From Planctomycetota bacterium (lineage in GTDB: Bacteria > Planctomycetota > Planctomycetia > Pirellulales > UBA1268), in contig QWPO01000125.1 in the NCBI GenBank assembly GCA_003669255.1, positions 1 to 17,837 on the forward strand: DNA of 17,837 nt, in the 5' to 3' direction. The notes under the pieces were generated by a model. It did not search any database and was not told the DNA's origin. It saw only the letters and a list, made by a program, of their open reading frames with translations. This document shows positions 1 to 9,051 of this stretch, one piece after another; position 1 is the stretch's first letter; each line of letters begins with the position of its first letter. The translations under genes were made by a program, and so were the position numbers.

Positions 1-3000
1 AGATAAAGTTTATTGGCGATCTGGCTAGCGTTACTGACTGCGAAAGTGCTTTCGCCGGCCGCGACGGAGCCGACTACCGAGCCGCCAAGCGGATCGACCC
101 CGATGCGATTGGTGTCACCACCGCTGCCACGCACCTCGATGCCGACGAAGTTCGTCTCCGCCGCGAGCCCAATGGTATCGCCAACCAACGTCACCGCACC
201 GTTCTTCTCCACCACGACTCCACGTCCCGTCTTTTGGTCGGTCAGATACTGCTTCGATGACAGGATTTGACTGTTGATCACGGTGACCGAGGATTTGACG
301 GAACTTTCCCCCACGCGAACACCGTATGCATTGACGGCAGCACTCGCAACACCTGTAGACGACACGCCACGCCCAAGCACGGCACTGTTGACGAGAATTC
401 CCTCCGCATCCGTCACCTGGATCGCAGCCCCGCGAGAAAAGCCTCCGATCGTCACCCCTGCGATCGACGCGCCGGCAACGAGCCGGCCATCATCATCAAC
501 GCCAGATCCACTTCCCTTCACAAACTCAAAACCGTTAATGACCGTATTCACTCCAACCGCACCTCCGGAGCGCGTCATGTTGATCCGCGACCCATCAACG
601 ACCACCGACTTGTTGCCCACCAGTGCAAACGGTTGCCGAATCTGCGGAAGTTCTTGCTGGAGACGGATAGGCCCCGCCAGGGTGCCAAAGGCGAATGTCA
701 TAGCCTGCGGTTTCTCGTACACCGACTCGGACTGATTGTTCTGTCGCAGAGAAATCATTTTTCCCAATGACCCCGCCGACTCGTTTCTCGTTCCCGTCGT
801 CGAAACGACCAAATCCACACTCGTGCCATCCGCGTCGGAGCCAATGTTGGTTGGAAACTCATTCAGCTTCGTCGCCGGATTCACGACCTCGTCAACATTG
901 ACCCTAGCCATTCCGAGGGGCGGCATCGCAAACGTCGCCAATCCCGAGCCGACCCCTTGAACCATCCCAAACTTGACCGTCGACAGCGGGATGAACGTTA
1001 CAGGCTGCGGGGCAGCGGTTGTCGGCGTAGCCGTGGCGCTGATGCTTCCCGCTGCGAATCCGACTCGCCGTGTGGCCGGGTCGATGCCGGTAACCTGTGC
1101 TTTCCCATTGGTGAAACACGCTCCCGTCACCCATTGGCCGACGTTCAGTGCGGCATAATCATTGAAACTTGCATCGAGGTCGATCCAGTTGTCGAACAAC
1201 TCAGGGTGTAACTCGGTGGCAACCGTCCCGCCGTTGACAGCGGAGAAGGGCGCGGTCTTGCTGTATGGCAATCCGCCTGGTGAAACCCAGATCGCCTTGG
1301 CGAGTGGGTCGATCTTCGTGATCAACGTGTTTTGCGCAATGCCATCGCCAAACACACGCTGACCAACGAACAGATTCGCGAATCCGCTGAAGTTCGAAAG
1401 CGTCAGCTTTCCTTCCTCGGCAGTTGACTGCAGAGCCACATTGGCAGCGACACGCTTCAGCCTCACGAGAAGGCGCCCGTCGCCAGTTTCGATAATGTCG
1501 TCGATGGTCGCGCCGGCTGCGATGCCGGTGCCTGTCACCACCTGCCCCTTCTGCAGGCTCGATTCCGTGGGGCTTGATGGCTTGTAGTAGAGAGCCCGAT
1601 TGAAGTCCTTGGGGAGTTGAATTTGGTTCGCCGTAGTCCGCTCCACGACCGTTGTCGGGATTTCGACGTAGCCCACGCGATAGAACTGCTTTGCGCCCTC
1701 GCCGACACGTACCAAGGTGTTATTTGGGAGTTCGGCGGAGGTGTCGGAATCGGCCGCTCTCGTCAGTTCCCAGCGGGACGAACCGAGCACGCCGCCGCCG
1801 ATCTTCGTGACCTGATAGATACCGTTTTCGCGCCTCTCGTTTATTGTGGTCTTGGGGTTGTTCTCCTGATTCTTGACCAAAACACGATCGCCAACGACGA
1901 GTGTGAACCCGTCGATCTTCGGGAGCATTCCGTCACCGGAAAGCTTCGCAGCGATCGTGCCCGGAGTACCGGGGTTGTAGGTTGCCCGCGGAAGCAACGC
2001 ACCGGAAGCGCTTACCTGCACCCACTCCTTTTTGTCGGCATCCCATCGAGTGCTCGTCAGTTGCTGACCTGTCGCCACCCGCACATACCGGGCGTTCAGC
2101 CCCCCTACTGGCGCATCGTACACCGTGAAATCAGCGCCGCTGCTGCGGATGTCAACGCGACCAGCGGCCTGCATCACAGCCGCTGCGGAGCCTGCGCGAA
2201 GGGCGGCGGCATCACCCAACGCCACGGTCTCGAGCGTGTCGATAAACACCTTCGACGAGCCGTTGGGCGTGGAAACCGTGAGCTGATTCACTTCCCGAAG
2301 GTTCGCCTCGAGCGCCGGCAGCACGCGGATGAACTGCACTGTGGGAGCCTTCGTGTAGCCGACCCCTTGGTCGACAATGACCACTTCCGTCACTTTTCCA
2401 GTGGATTCATCGACTTTCGCGAACGCCGTCATCGACCTTGATGACGGCGTCGCTACGTCGGGAGCCGACACTCGCACGACCGGGGGGAGTCGGTAGCCGG
2501 ACCCGGAACTTGAAACATCGATCTTCCAACCGGCCGGCGACACCTCAGGCGGCACGGCTCTCCTGCACGCGGCCACCGCGTCGACCTCGCTCGCCGCCGA
2601 CTCCATCCGATTGACCGGGTCGACGCCGCGGGCCGTAAGGGATACGAGCCCCCCGCTCGTCAGCGAATCGATCCGTATGTCATTCAACTCGTCAACCTTG
2701 AAGCCAGTCACGGCCCGACCCGTCAAACTCAGGGCGTCGGTGCCAATGGAGACGGCTCCTTCCGATTCGATGCTGATGTTGCGCGCCCGCACTCGGGAAT
2801 CCCCGCTGATCGCCCCAATCGTGGTGCGGTCGCGATTCGTTTGCCTGAGCGCCACGTCATTGACGGCCGACACCAAGCCGAAGAGTTCCATCGACCCATG
2901 CCTGGCCTCGAGGACGATGTCGTTCAGGGCGTCGGGCGCCACCGCTGCCGCCTTGACGACCAGCGAGTTACGAACGCTGAGAGCGTCAGCCGATATCGAT

Positions 3001-6000
3001 ATCCTTCCGTAATCCGATGTGATCGGCGCCTGCACGGTGAACAGCGTGAAGACCGACGGGTCCGCGTTTTTTGCCGTGACCGTGAGGTCGCTTGCCGTCG
3101 ACAACCCCGCGGGCATCGTGATATTTCTGCCCGCCTCGATCGTTATCGGCATGCTCGACGCGGCGACGGCGGCAAGTTGCAAGTCGTCTTTCTCCCGGAT
3201 GTCAATCTGATACGGGAACGGCCCCGCCGGGTTGGTGAAATCGGTACCGGCGCGGATGCGTAGCGTCTCGATCTCGGTCGAGATGTCGACAGTGCTGTAC
3301 GCCGAGGCCCCGAACAACGGCGTGGGCATGCGGTTGCCCAGCGTGATGTTGACCACTCTGCCGATGATGTTTCCCGTTTCATTTCCAGTGCTGGGCGAGC
3401 GGGTCGAAAACACGAAAGGCGACAGCTGCCCATCCTCCTCGTCGGAGTTAAACAAATAACTCTGACTGATCGCCTCGATACGGCTGTCGACGTAAATGTC
3501 GGCAGTGGTGGCCTCGATGTACGAGGCAGTCGCGCCACCGCCAAGTTCAACCCCGCCGCTCTGGTTGTAGGCGACCAGGGCACCCGCGGTCACTGTCGCA
3601 ATGGTTTGATTCGTCTGAGCATTAAACCGCACCGTCGTAATCCGCGTGCCATCGGGCACGCCGACGCCAAACACAGATGCCCCCCTCACGACCGTCGCCG
3701 TCTGATTACCCACAAACGTCAGCGTGCTCGCGAGGGTATCGCCGGTCACTTCGCTGGCCGTAAAGGGAATGCGCTCCGCACTGAGGCCGCCCGTCGGCGA
3801 CACGTAAAGCCTGCCGCGGTCGACGTCGGTACCAAAATCGTCGCCGACGTAGATCTCGTAGATCTTGGCCTCGATGGCCGAGTTGACATCGAGTCGCTCA
3901 ACAAAGGCGCGAGGATTGGCCTCCGCAATGGTAATCCGCGGAGCGGCACGGTAGCCGGCGCCCGGATCCGTGACGACGATCTTCACGACCCGACCGGCCG
4001 TATCGATCACGGCCTCCGCCCGCGCCTGCACTCCGCCAAGCCCCTCATCCGGAGGCGCCACCTCAACTCGTGGCGGAACGCGATAACCATACCCGACGCT
4101 CGTAACCGAAATACGGGTGAGTTCTCCCGTCTGGGCATTAATGCCTGACGACGCCTCCGCAAGCACGGCGATCGACGACGGGGCAGCGTAGTCGAGCCGA
4201 ACTGTCGGCTGCTTCGAGTATCCATAGCCCGCGTCCGTCAACGTGACGCTGAGAAGTCTCCCGTCCTTCGATATCGTCGCCACGCCTCGTGCTACCCGAG
4301 CTCCGGAGATCTGCAAATCTGGCGCGGAAATCACAACAGTAGGAGCGGATCGGTAGCCCAGCCCCTGATCGTCCACCGTCAGTTTCTTAAGCCCCCGAAA
4401 GGTCGGGCTGGCTGGGTTGCTGTCCACATCCTCTGACGCCACAGAGATGCTCGCCTGCCGAATGATGGTGGGAGCGGCGATCGATACCGCCGGGCGATCA
4501 AAGTACCCTGCGCCGCCCTGCAGCCTCACGTAGCCGCTCAGGTCGCCAGCAGGAGTGACCGTCGCCAGAAAGGCGGCGACATCGGGCGGGGGGGCAATAT
4601 AAACGGTCGGATCCGCGTAAAAATCCTGCGTTGTTTTCAACTCATAGAAGCGAGCGAGGACGGCGTTCCATTCATCAACCCGCTTAGGTGTAATGGCCGT
4701 GCCATCGTACGTTCCGTAATACCCTCGTGCTTTATCACCCTCCGTAAAAGGCAATTCATCGTACGGGACACCTCCTCCCCATACATACACATCGACCGAG
4801 CGGCTAAAATCGTAGCCGAGACCAGGCATTGTTACTTTCGGCTTTAGCCCATAGACCGGGACCAGGGCCGGGGCCGTAACCGCGCCCGGGACCGGGACCG
4901 GATTTTCGACGAGTAATGGCTCGCCGTTGGCTTTTGTAAGCGGCTGCTGCTCCACACCCCCCAATGCCTGGACGAGTGCGTCTCCGCCGCTAACAGGCGA
5001 TGGGAAAGAGGGTCTAGCGTTTGCAAGGCTTGCAAACCGACCGCCGCTGATGATCTTCGGCGATGACACCACCGCTGTCGCAACGGCTGCGCGCCCCCCG
5101 ACTGCCTGGTTGCCCGAGATGATCACGATCGGCGGGGTTCGGTAGCCGCTTCCCGAGCTCGTAACCGTGATCGTTGTCACACGCCCCTGAACCACTGTCG
5201 CTGTCGCGAGCGCATTCCCATCTCCGCCAACGATTGTGACGGCCGGTGGTTTGGTGTCACTGTAGCCCGAACCACCGTCCCTGACGTCAATACTAAGCAC
5301 CCGGTCGTCGCGCACAGTCCCCTGATTGTCAACACTGAACTCGATCGCCCCATCGAAATCGGTCGGCGTGCCCTGCACCACGGCAACCACGGGGTTATTC
5401 GGGGTATACCCAATGCCGCCGTAGGTGATTTGAGCTTCCACGACACTACCGGACACCGTGGCTACGGCAGTCGCACCGGCGGGCGGCGGCTCTCCCGGCC
5501 CCGCAGCCTGCCCTCTGATGGTGACGGTCGGGGGAGTCGAATAACCAGATCCCGGTTTCGTGACATTGATACGGGTCACGCGGCCATCAGTCGTCTCAAC
5601 CACGCCCTCAGCGGCGTCGTAACCGAGAAATGCCGAGGCCCGAGCGGCAGTGGCGTTCGTCGTTATCGCGACGGAGTTCGTCTCGTAGAAATAGACCTGT
5701 GGACTCGTGACGTAGTTCTGGCCCCCATTTGTCACTCGCACTCCGGTCACCCGCTTGGTGCCAGGATCCCAGACTGCTTCTGCCGTCGCCCCGGTGCCGC
5801 CGCCACCATAGAGAATAACTTCGGGCTTGCTATCGTAGTTAGCACCGCCGCTATTGAGAATGATGCTTTGAACGAAACCATTTTCTGGCCTGCTGAAAAC
5901 CACGGTCGTGCCGTCGCGATAGTTTTCACCCTGATTCGTGATCTCAATCGCTGTGTTTACGCCGCCGCTGATACGAATGACTTGGCCGGTTGCACGATTG

Positions 6001-7796
6001 GTGGCCCGCGGTTCGACGGTGACAACCGGCGGGTTGTTATAGTCGTAGCCGTAGCCTTCTTCACCGGGCAACGTAGTCAACTGCGTCACGGTGCCTAGGG
6101 CTCCGACTTCGGCAACCGCTGCTGCGGACCGAGGCGCAGGCACAGCAGCCCCAAGCGACGGACTGATTTCAAACGGAGTCACATCCTGAGACACGCGATA
6201 TCTTCCTGCGCCAATCGCCTGTGAAGAACCGGTGATGAACCGGTCTTCGGTGCTCATCGGCGCATTGATGTTGATGTTCGTGGCTCGTATGTCGTAGTCA
6301 CCCTTCTCGCCGGTTCCGAGCGCCGCAAGCACGTCGGGGTCGATCTCCATATTTGTGTCGGCGTGGAAGGATGAACCCGGAGTGAGGAGATCGACGGTGA
6401 GTTCCCGCCCAAAATCCTGCCCGGCGAACATCGTGACGTCATTCGGAACAGCGTCCTGTGTGTACGTCAGATACGTGGTGTCGAGCGTGAGCGCTCCCCC
6501 GATGACCGCGTTGTTGACCAAATCTATCGGAAACAAGACACCGTTGTCACTACCGATTCCCCTCCACCGGGTGACTGTAAACTGCACCTGCTCCCCAACG
6601 ACACGGCCTCTGAGAACTATCACGCCTTTGTTACCAGCATCGAAATACGCTGTACTGTCTCCAGTCGGCGTACGCAAAACGTTTCTGTTGTCAGCCACGA
6701 AGAGGAACGGGCCGTACTCGGTCATCAACGTGCACTGCAGGGTGCCCGGGATGATCCCGAGCGACCGTTGCCCACCGCCGCCCTGCCCAATGGCCGCAAG
6801 GGCTCCAGGGAGCGTGTACGAAAGTGTCGACGAGGACGCCCGAGCAGAGCCGACAACAAGCGTGCTGAGTTCGTTTTGGTTTGATGAAATACTTGTAGGT
6901 ACGTTGAAGACGTACGAAACAATTACCTCAGGCGAGGACAAGACGTCGCCCGACCAAGGGACGGTCACCAAGGCTTGGGAGTCCCGGAAATCGGGGCCGT
7001 TGGCGAAGCCCAAATCCAGAGGGCGAATCCACCCAGGGCGCATCACTTCCGGGGCGAACCCTGCCGAGCCCCGATCTAGGCCGAACCCCAAGCCACCATA
7101 GCCCGGACCAGAAACGATAGACAAGTTGTCGCTGTAGTTGGATCCATCCCAGTTCGTGAACTGCCAGACTGATCGGGAACCATCTGACTGGGTGTAGGAC
7201 AACGTTCCGCTGAAAAGGTAATCGAACCTCACGCTCGACTCAGACAGAGCGAAAACCGTCGATCGGCCAGAACCGCTATTGGGGAAGCCGTCTGGAAGAA
7301 GCCCGCCCTCTGGACGGTATGTGCCATTTGTGATGAATACCGAGTCGTAGTACTGCTCGATATTGTCAACCGTCTGATACTCAAGAAAACTTGAATTATT
7401 GGCGACGAGCAGATCTTGGTTGACCGACGCGACCTGCTTGACGAACACATCGTCGGCTTGGTCAGACGCAATCACCACGCGGCCGGGCACCGCTTCTCCC
7501 GTAAACTGATCCACCCCCCGCGGATAATCGACGACCGTGATCGCCAGCGCAAGCCGCGGTTCGAGCGTCTCCTGATGCAGCGCCTCCCGCTGCCGAGCCG
7601 CGGCCTTTCGCCGCTTGCCGTGCAGCCCCTTCATGAGCCGCGACCGCCACCCGGATCGGCCCGACGACCGCCGCGGACTGCGAGCCGAGCGATGCCCGCG
7701 ACGGCTCGCCCCGCGGCCGCCCGCACCGGGTCGCGCGGCACGCCGCTGCCCATCACGCCCAACGCCGTCACCAAGCCGCCCAAAGGAGTCGCTCAT
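1..7796 (-). CDS. Giant LEPR-motif repeat protein, 3' end beyond window (at least 2598 aa)
   Basis: A single minus-strand frame stays open from an ATG at 7796 to the left edge, with no stop in 2598 codons. A TAG lies in frame at 7806-7808, just upstream, and AGGA sits 7 nt before the ATG, which supports this start. A second in-frame ATG at 7634 (codon 55) has no clear ribosome site. Residues 1-77 are rich in Arg, Lys and Gly and lead into LEPRLALA (78-85), the leader type of giant secreted planctomycete proteins. After about 490 residues of unrecognised sequence come about 14 GxGYxxxPxV-type repeats (about 575-1290). A beta-rich stretch resembling haemagglutinin helices follows (about 1290-1750), then two more repeats (about 1763, 1809), a phage-tail-like module (about 1950-2036), and a Gly/Asn/Val-rich, parallel-beta-helix-like region to the edge. 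No enzyme motif is seen. Likely role, inferred: surface or extracellular structural or adhesive protein. Third codon positions look less GC-biased than in the operon at 10.6-17.4 kb. Confidence 0.9.
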   Translation of the reverse strand, partial: MSDSFGRLGDGVGRDGQRRAARPGAGGRGASRRGHRSARSPRRSSGRSGWRSRLMKGLHGKRRKAAARQREALHQETLEPRLALAITVVDYPRGVDQFTGEAVPGRVVIASDQADDVFVKQVASVNQDLLVANNSSFLEYQTVDNIEQYYDSVFITNGTYRPEGGLLPDGFPNSGSGRSTVFALSESSVRFDYLFSGTLSYTQSDGSRSVWQFTNWDGSNYSDNLSIVSGPGYGGLGFGLDRGSAGFAPEVMRPGWIRPLDLGFANGPDFRDSQALVTVPWSGDVLSSPEVIVSYVFNVPTSISSNQNELSTLVVGSARASSSTLSYTLPGALAAIGQGGGGQRSLGIIPGTLQCTLMTEYGPFLFVADNRNVLRTPTGDSTAYFDAGNKGVIVLRGRVVGEQVQFTVTRWRGIGSDNGVLFPIDLVNNAVIGGALTLDTTYLTYTQDAVPNDVTMFAGQDFGRELTVDLLTPGSSFHADTNMEIDPDVLAALGTGEKGDYDIRATNININAPMSTEDRFITGSSQAIGAGRYRVSQDVTPFEISPSLGAAVPAPRSAAAVAEVGALGTVTQLTTLPGEEGYGYDYNNPPVVTVEPRATNRATGQVIRISGGVNTAIEITNQGENYRDGTTVVFSRPENGFVQSIILNSGGANYDSKPEVILYGGGGTGATAEAVWDPGTKRVTGVRVTNGGQNYVTSPQVYFYETNSVAITTNATAARASAFLGYDAAEGVVETTDGRVTRINVTKPGSGYSTPPTVTIRGQAAGPGEPPPAGATAVATVSGSVVEAQITYGGIGYTPNNPVVAVVQGTPTDFDGAIEFSVDNQGTVRDDRVLSIDVRDGGSGYSDTKPPAVTIVGGDGNALATATVVQGRVTTITVTSSGSGYRTPPIVIISGNQAVGGRAAVATAVVSSPKIISGGRFASLANARPSFPSPVSGGDALVQALGGVEQQPLTKANGEPLLVENPVPVPGAVTAPALVPVYGLKPKVTMPGLGYDFSRSVDVYVWGGGVPYDELPFTEGDKARGYYGTYDGTAITPKRVDEWNAVLARFYELKTTQDFYADPTVYIAPPPDVAAFLATVTPAGDLSGYVRLQGGAGYFDRPAVSIAAPTIIRQASISVASEDVDSNPASPTFRGLKKLTVDDQGLGYRSAPTVVISAPDLQISGARVARGVATISKDGRLLSVTLTDAGYGYSKQPTVRLDYAAPSSIAVLAEASSGINAQTGELTRISVTSVGYGYRVPPRVEVAPPDEGLGGVQARAEAVIDTAGRVVKIVVTDPGAGYRAAPRITIAEANPRAFVERLDVNSAIEAKIYEIYVGDDFGTDVDRGRLYVSPTGGLSAERIPFTASEVTGDTLASTLTFVGNQTATVVRGASVFGVGVPDGTRITTVRFNAQTNQTIATVTAGALVAYNQSGGVELGGGATASYIEATTADIYVDSRIEAISQSYLFNSDEEDGQLSPFVFSTRSPSTGNETGNIIGRVVNITLGNRMPTPLFGASAYSTVDISTEIETLRIRAGTDFTNPAGPFPYQIDIREKDDLQLAAVAASSMPITIEAGRNITMPAGLSTASDLTVTAKNADPSVFTLFTVQAPITSDYGRISISADALSVRNSLVVKAAAVAPDALNDIVLEARHGSMELFGLVSAVNDVALRQTNRDRTTIGAISGDSRVRARNISIESEGAVSIGTDALSLTGRAVTGFKVDELNDIRIDSLTSGGLVSLTARGVDPVNRMESAASEVDAVAACRRAVPPEVSPAGWKIDVSSSGSGYRLPPVVRVSAPDVATPSSRSMTAFAKVDESTGKVTEVVIVDQGVGYTKAPTVQFIRVLPALEANLREVNQLTVSTPNGSSKVFIDTLETVALGDAAALRAGSAAAVMQAAGRVDIRSSGADFTVYDAPVGGLNARYVRVATGQQLTSTRWDADKKEWVQVSASGALLPRATYNPGTPGTIAAKLSGDGMLPKIDGFTLVVGDRVLVKNQENNPKTTINERRENGIYQVTKIGGGVLGSSRWELTRAADSDTSAELPNNTLVRVGEGAKQFYRVGYVEIPTTVVERTTANQIQLPKDFNRALYYKPSSPTESSLQKGQVVTGTGIAAGATIDDIIETGDGRLLVRLKRVAANVALQSTAEEGKLTLSNFSGFANLFVGQRVFGDGIAQNTLITKIDPLAKAIWVSPGGLPYSKTAPFSAVNGGTVATELHPELFDNWIDLDASFNDYAALNVGQWVTGACFTNGKAQVTGIDPATRRVGFAAGSISATATPTTAAPQPVTFIPLSTVKFGMVQGVGSGLATFAMPPLGMARVNVDEVVNPATKLNEFPTNIGSDADGTSVDLVVSTTGTRNESAGSLGKMISLRQNNQSESVYEKPQAMTFAFGTLAGPIRLQQELPQIRQPFALVGNKSVVVDGSRINMTRSGGAVGVNTVINGFEFVKGSGSGVDDDGRLVAGASIAGVTIGGFSRGAAIQVTDAEGILVNSAVLGRGVSSTGVASAAVNAYGVRVGESSVKSSVTVINSQILSSKQYLTDQKTGRGVVVEKNGAVTLVGDTIGLAAETNFVGIEVRGSGGDTNRIGVDPLGGSVVGSVAAGESTFAVSNASQIANKLY
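2340..6075 (-). repeat. GxGYxxxPxV repeat region inside the giant protein
   Basis: About 16 copies of a motif of the form (I/V)xVxxxGxGYxxxPxVxI are coded here. Examples are VTSSGSGYRTPPIVIISG near 5155, VDDQGLGYRSAPTVVIS near 4375, VTSVGYGYRVPPRVEV near 4105, VTDPGAGYRAAPRITI near 3970 and VSSSGSGYRLPPVVRV near 2510. Motif centres are near 6060, 5935, 5850, 5730, 5560, 5425, 5280, 5155, 4830, 4520, 4375, 4240, 4105, 3970, 2510 and 2370. The conserved Tyr codons at 4353, 4218, 4083 and 3951 are 135, 135 and 132 nt apart, so the local period is 44-45 residues; elsewhere it runs from about 30 to over 100. Copies have diverged in DNA but keep the Gly-x-Gly-Tyr and Pro positions. The stretch from about 3930 to 2530 lacks the motif. 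Confidence 0.85.
4855..4902 (-). repeat. Low-complexity GGGACC-rich stretch coding a Pro/Val linker
   Basis: The plus strand repeats gggacc and ggccgg units here. In the giant protein's frame they code a Pro/Val/Ala segment (PVPVPGAVTAPALVPV) between repeats 8 and 9. It is probably a flexible linker, and a place where replication slippage could change protein length. Confidence 0.5.
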
Positions 7797-7815
7797 GTCG
7801 TTGTCCTATCGCGAT

Positions 7816-7838
7816 AAAAGGCGGGGTGCACCACCCGC
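7816..7838 (-). terminator. Hairpin plus T-tract just upstream of the giant gene
   Basis: Read on the minus strand, GCGGGTG (7838-7832) pairs with CACCCCGC (7828-7821) around a 3-nt loop with one bulged C, and TTTT (7819-7816) follows. It ends about 20 nt before the giant gene's ATG, next to the AGGA site. It could end transcription from the MOSC side or act as an attenuator in the giant gene's leader. The T-tract is short, so function is uncertain. Confidence 0.45.
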
Positions 7839-7851
7839 AGGAGTCTTGCCG

Positions 7852-7905
7852 CCCAGAGGCTTGAACCCCTCGTGCGTAGAGCGCTACGCGGGGCCCGACT
7901 CTGGG
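7852..7905 (-). promoter_or_regulatory. Nested stem-loop in the leader of the giant gene
   Basis: Three stacked perfect stems are visible: an outer 7-bp stem (7852-7858 with 7899-7905, CCCAGAG/CTCTGGG), a middle 4-bp C/G stem (7866-7869 with 7890-7893), and an inner 6-bp stem (7874-7879 with 7884-7889, GCGTAG/CTACGC) with a 4-nt loop. The side bulges are asymmetric. No T-tract follows on the minus strand, so a simple terminator is less likely than a 5' leader structure. I do not recognise it as a known riboswitch class. The rest of the gap (7906-8035) shows no gene. Confidence 0.5.
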
Positions 7906-8035
7906 AATTGGTGTACCCCCAAACTACGTACTTCTCAACAATTCGGTTCGGTCGCCTTGGAAAGATCGCGGAAATGGCCATTTTGCGGGTCAGGCCACCT
8001 GCGAAACGTGGGGTGCGGGCGCAGACGCCGCCCCC

Positions 8036-8962
8036 CTAGCAAACCCTGCCGATTGGCTGAAAAACGGCGATCCGTTGCCCCGGCCCCAGGTCGCCCAGCC
8101 GCGTGTTGACCCCCAACCGGTAGAGATGGCTCCAGCCAGCCACGTCCACCGCTTTCGGCAGATTTTTCCGACGCCAGGTCTCAAACACCTCGCGAAACTG
8201 CTCCGTCACAAAGCCCGTGCGGCTATCGCGGGTGGGCACCACGCACCGGCGGCAGACGTTCGTGGCCTGAAGCCGCACGTCGCCGATCGAGAACGCTCGC
8301 GGCTCCGGCGGCGGTAACTCGGCATACGGATCCGCCGGCAGGTCGGCAGGCAGGTCGAGGAGCGACGGCTGCAACTCCGGCCGCGCCGGACTCGCGACCG
8401 CATCCTCCCAAAAGGCCTCGCAGCCGCCGATCTCAAGGTTCGCTCGAAACCGCCGCCGGCACTCGTCCACATCAAACCGAAACCAGCCCGCCACGGCCTC
8501 GAGCGAAGCCGTCGATATCACCACTGGCCCAGGAGCGTCGCGGTCGTCGGGAAAGCCCCCGTCGGCTCGCTCCACCAGCAGCACGGGCTGGCCAAACACC
8601 TCCGCCAGCCAGCCGCACGGTCCATCCGGCCCCGGCACCAGCGGAAACGACTCGGCCGCGAGCGATGCCAACCGCTCGATGCCGGGAATCGCCCGGGCCA
8701 CCACCGCGGCGGGATCGATCGCCAGGTGAATCATGTTGCCGGGAGACGACGCCAGCCCCCCGGCCCCGCCCAGGTCAAACTCTGCGCGGATCGCATGAAA
8801 GAGCGGCGTCCGCTTGGCGTTGAGCACCCGGCCCTCGAGGTCGGTGAGCTGCCAGCGACGGTCGTTTTCCAGCCCGCCCGACGGCAGCACGCGGGCCTCG
8901 GCCACGTCGAGCCCATCGAGGCTCTTTACTGGATAGATCGTGATCCGGTCGAGTTTGGGCAT
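8036..8962 (-). CDS. MOSC domain-containing protein (YcbX/mARC-like)
   Basis: This 308-residue protein opens with ITIYPVKSL (residues 7-15), the signature of the MOSC N-terminal beta-barrel domain. A MOSC core follows, with RFRANLEIGG (171-180) and CRRCVVPTRDSRTG (237-250). In the mARC/YcbX group the Cys of the RC(V/I)xxTxD motif binds the molybdenum cofactor; here C240 is the candidate ligand and it is present. Family members reduce N-hydroxylated compounds or handle sulfur, usually with a separate electron donor. No [2Fe-2S] C-terminal domain is fused and no reductase partner is adjacent. There is no signal peptide, so it is probably cytoplasmic. No clear Shine-Dalgarno precedes the ATG at 8962. 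It lies alone, 239 nt upstream of the giant gene on the same strand. The family call is firm; the substrate is unknown. Confidence 0.9.
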   Translation of the reverse strand: MPKLDRITIYPVKSLDGLDVAEARVLPSGGLENDRRWQLTDLEGRVLNAKRTPLFHAIRAEFDLGGAGGLASSPGNMIHLAIDPAAVVARAIPGIERLASLAAESFPLVPGPDGPCGWLAEVFGQPVLLVERADGGFPDDRDAPGPVVISTASLEAVAGWFRFDVDECRRRFRANLEIGGCEAFWEDAVASPARPELQPSLLDLPADLPADPYAELPPPEPRAFSIGDVRLQATNVCRRCVVPTRDSRTGFVTEQFREVFETWRRKNLPKAVDVAGWSHLYRLGVNTRLGDLGPGQRIAVFQPIGRVC

Positions 8963-8992
8963 GAGGGAGCGACGGGTTTCGCGTGAGAAAAC

Positions 8993-9030
8993 AAGGCGTT
9001 CTACTTGATCGCCTTGAAGCAGAATGCCTT
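8993..9030. terminator. Bidirectional terminator-like hairpin after the first toxin gene
   Basis: AAGGCGTTCTACTT (8993-9006) pairs with AAGCAGAATGCCTT (9017-9030): 14 positions, with one mismatch and one G-U pair, around a 10-nt loop. Four T follow on the plus strand (9031-9034), and GTTTT follows on the minus strand (8992-8988). It lies 22 nt beyond the toxin stop codon and probably ends that minus-strand transcript before the MOSC gene. Confidence 0.65.
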
Positions 9031-9051
9031 TTTTGATGAGACCACCGACGT

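Noticed and set aside
13..7101. Many plus-strand frames across the first 7.1 kb
   Set aside because: All are antisense or out of frame to the continuous minus-strand frame, whose repeats and motifs are clearly protein-level.
7852..7905. tRNA-like look (7-bp outer stem and GGTTCAA on the minus strand)
   Set aside because: Only one inner arm is present, the element is too short, and no D-arm, anticodon arm or proper T-arm can be drawn.
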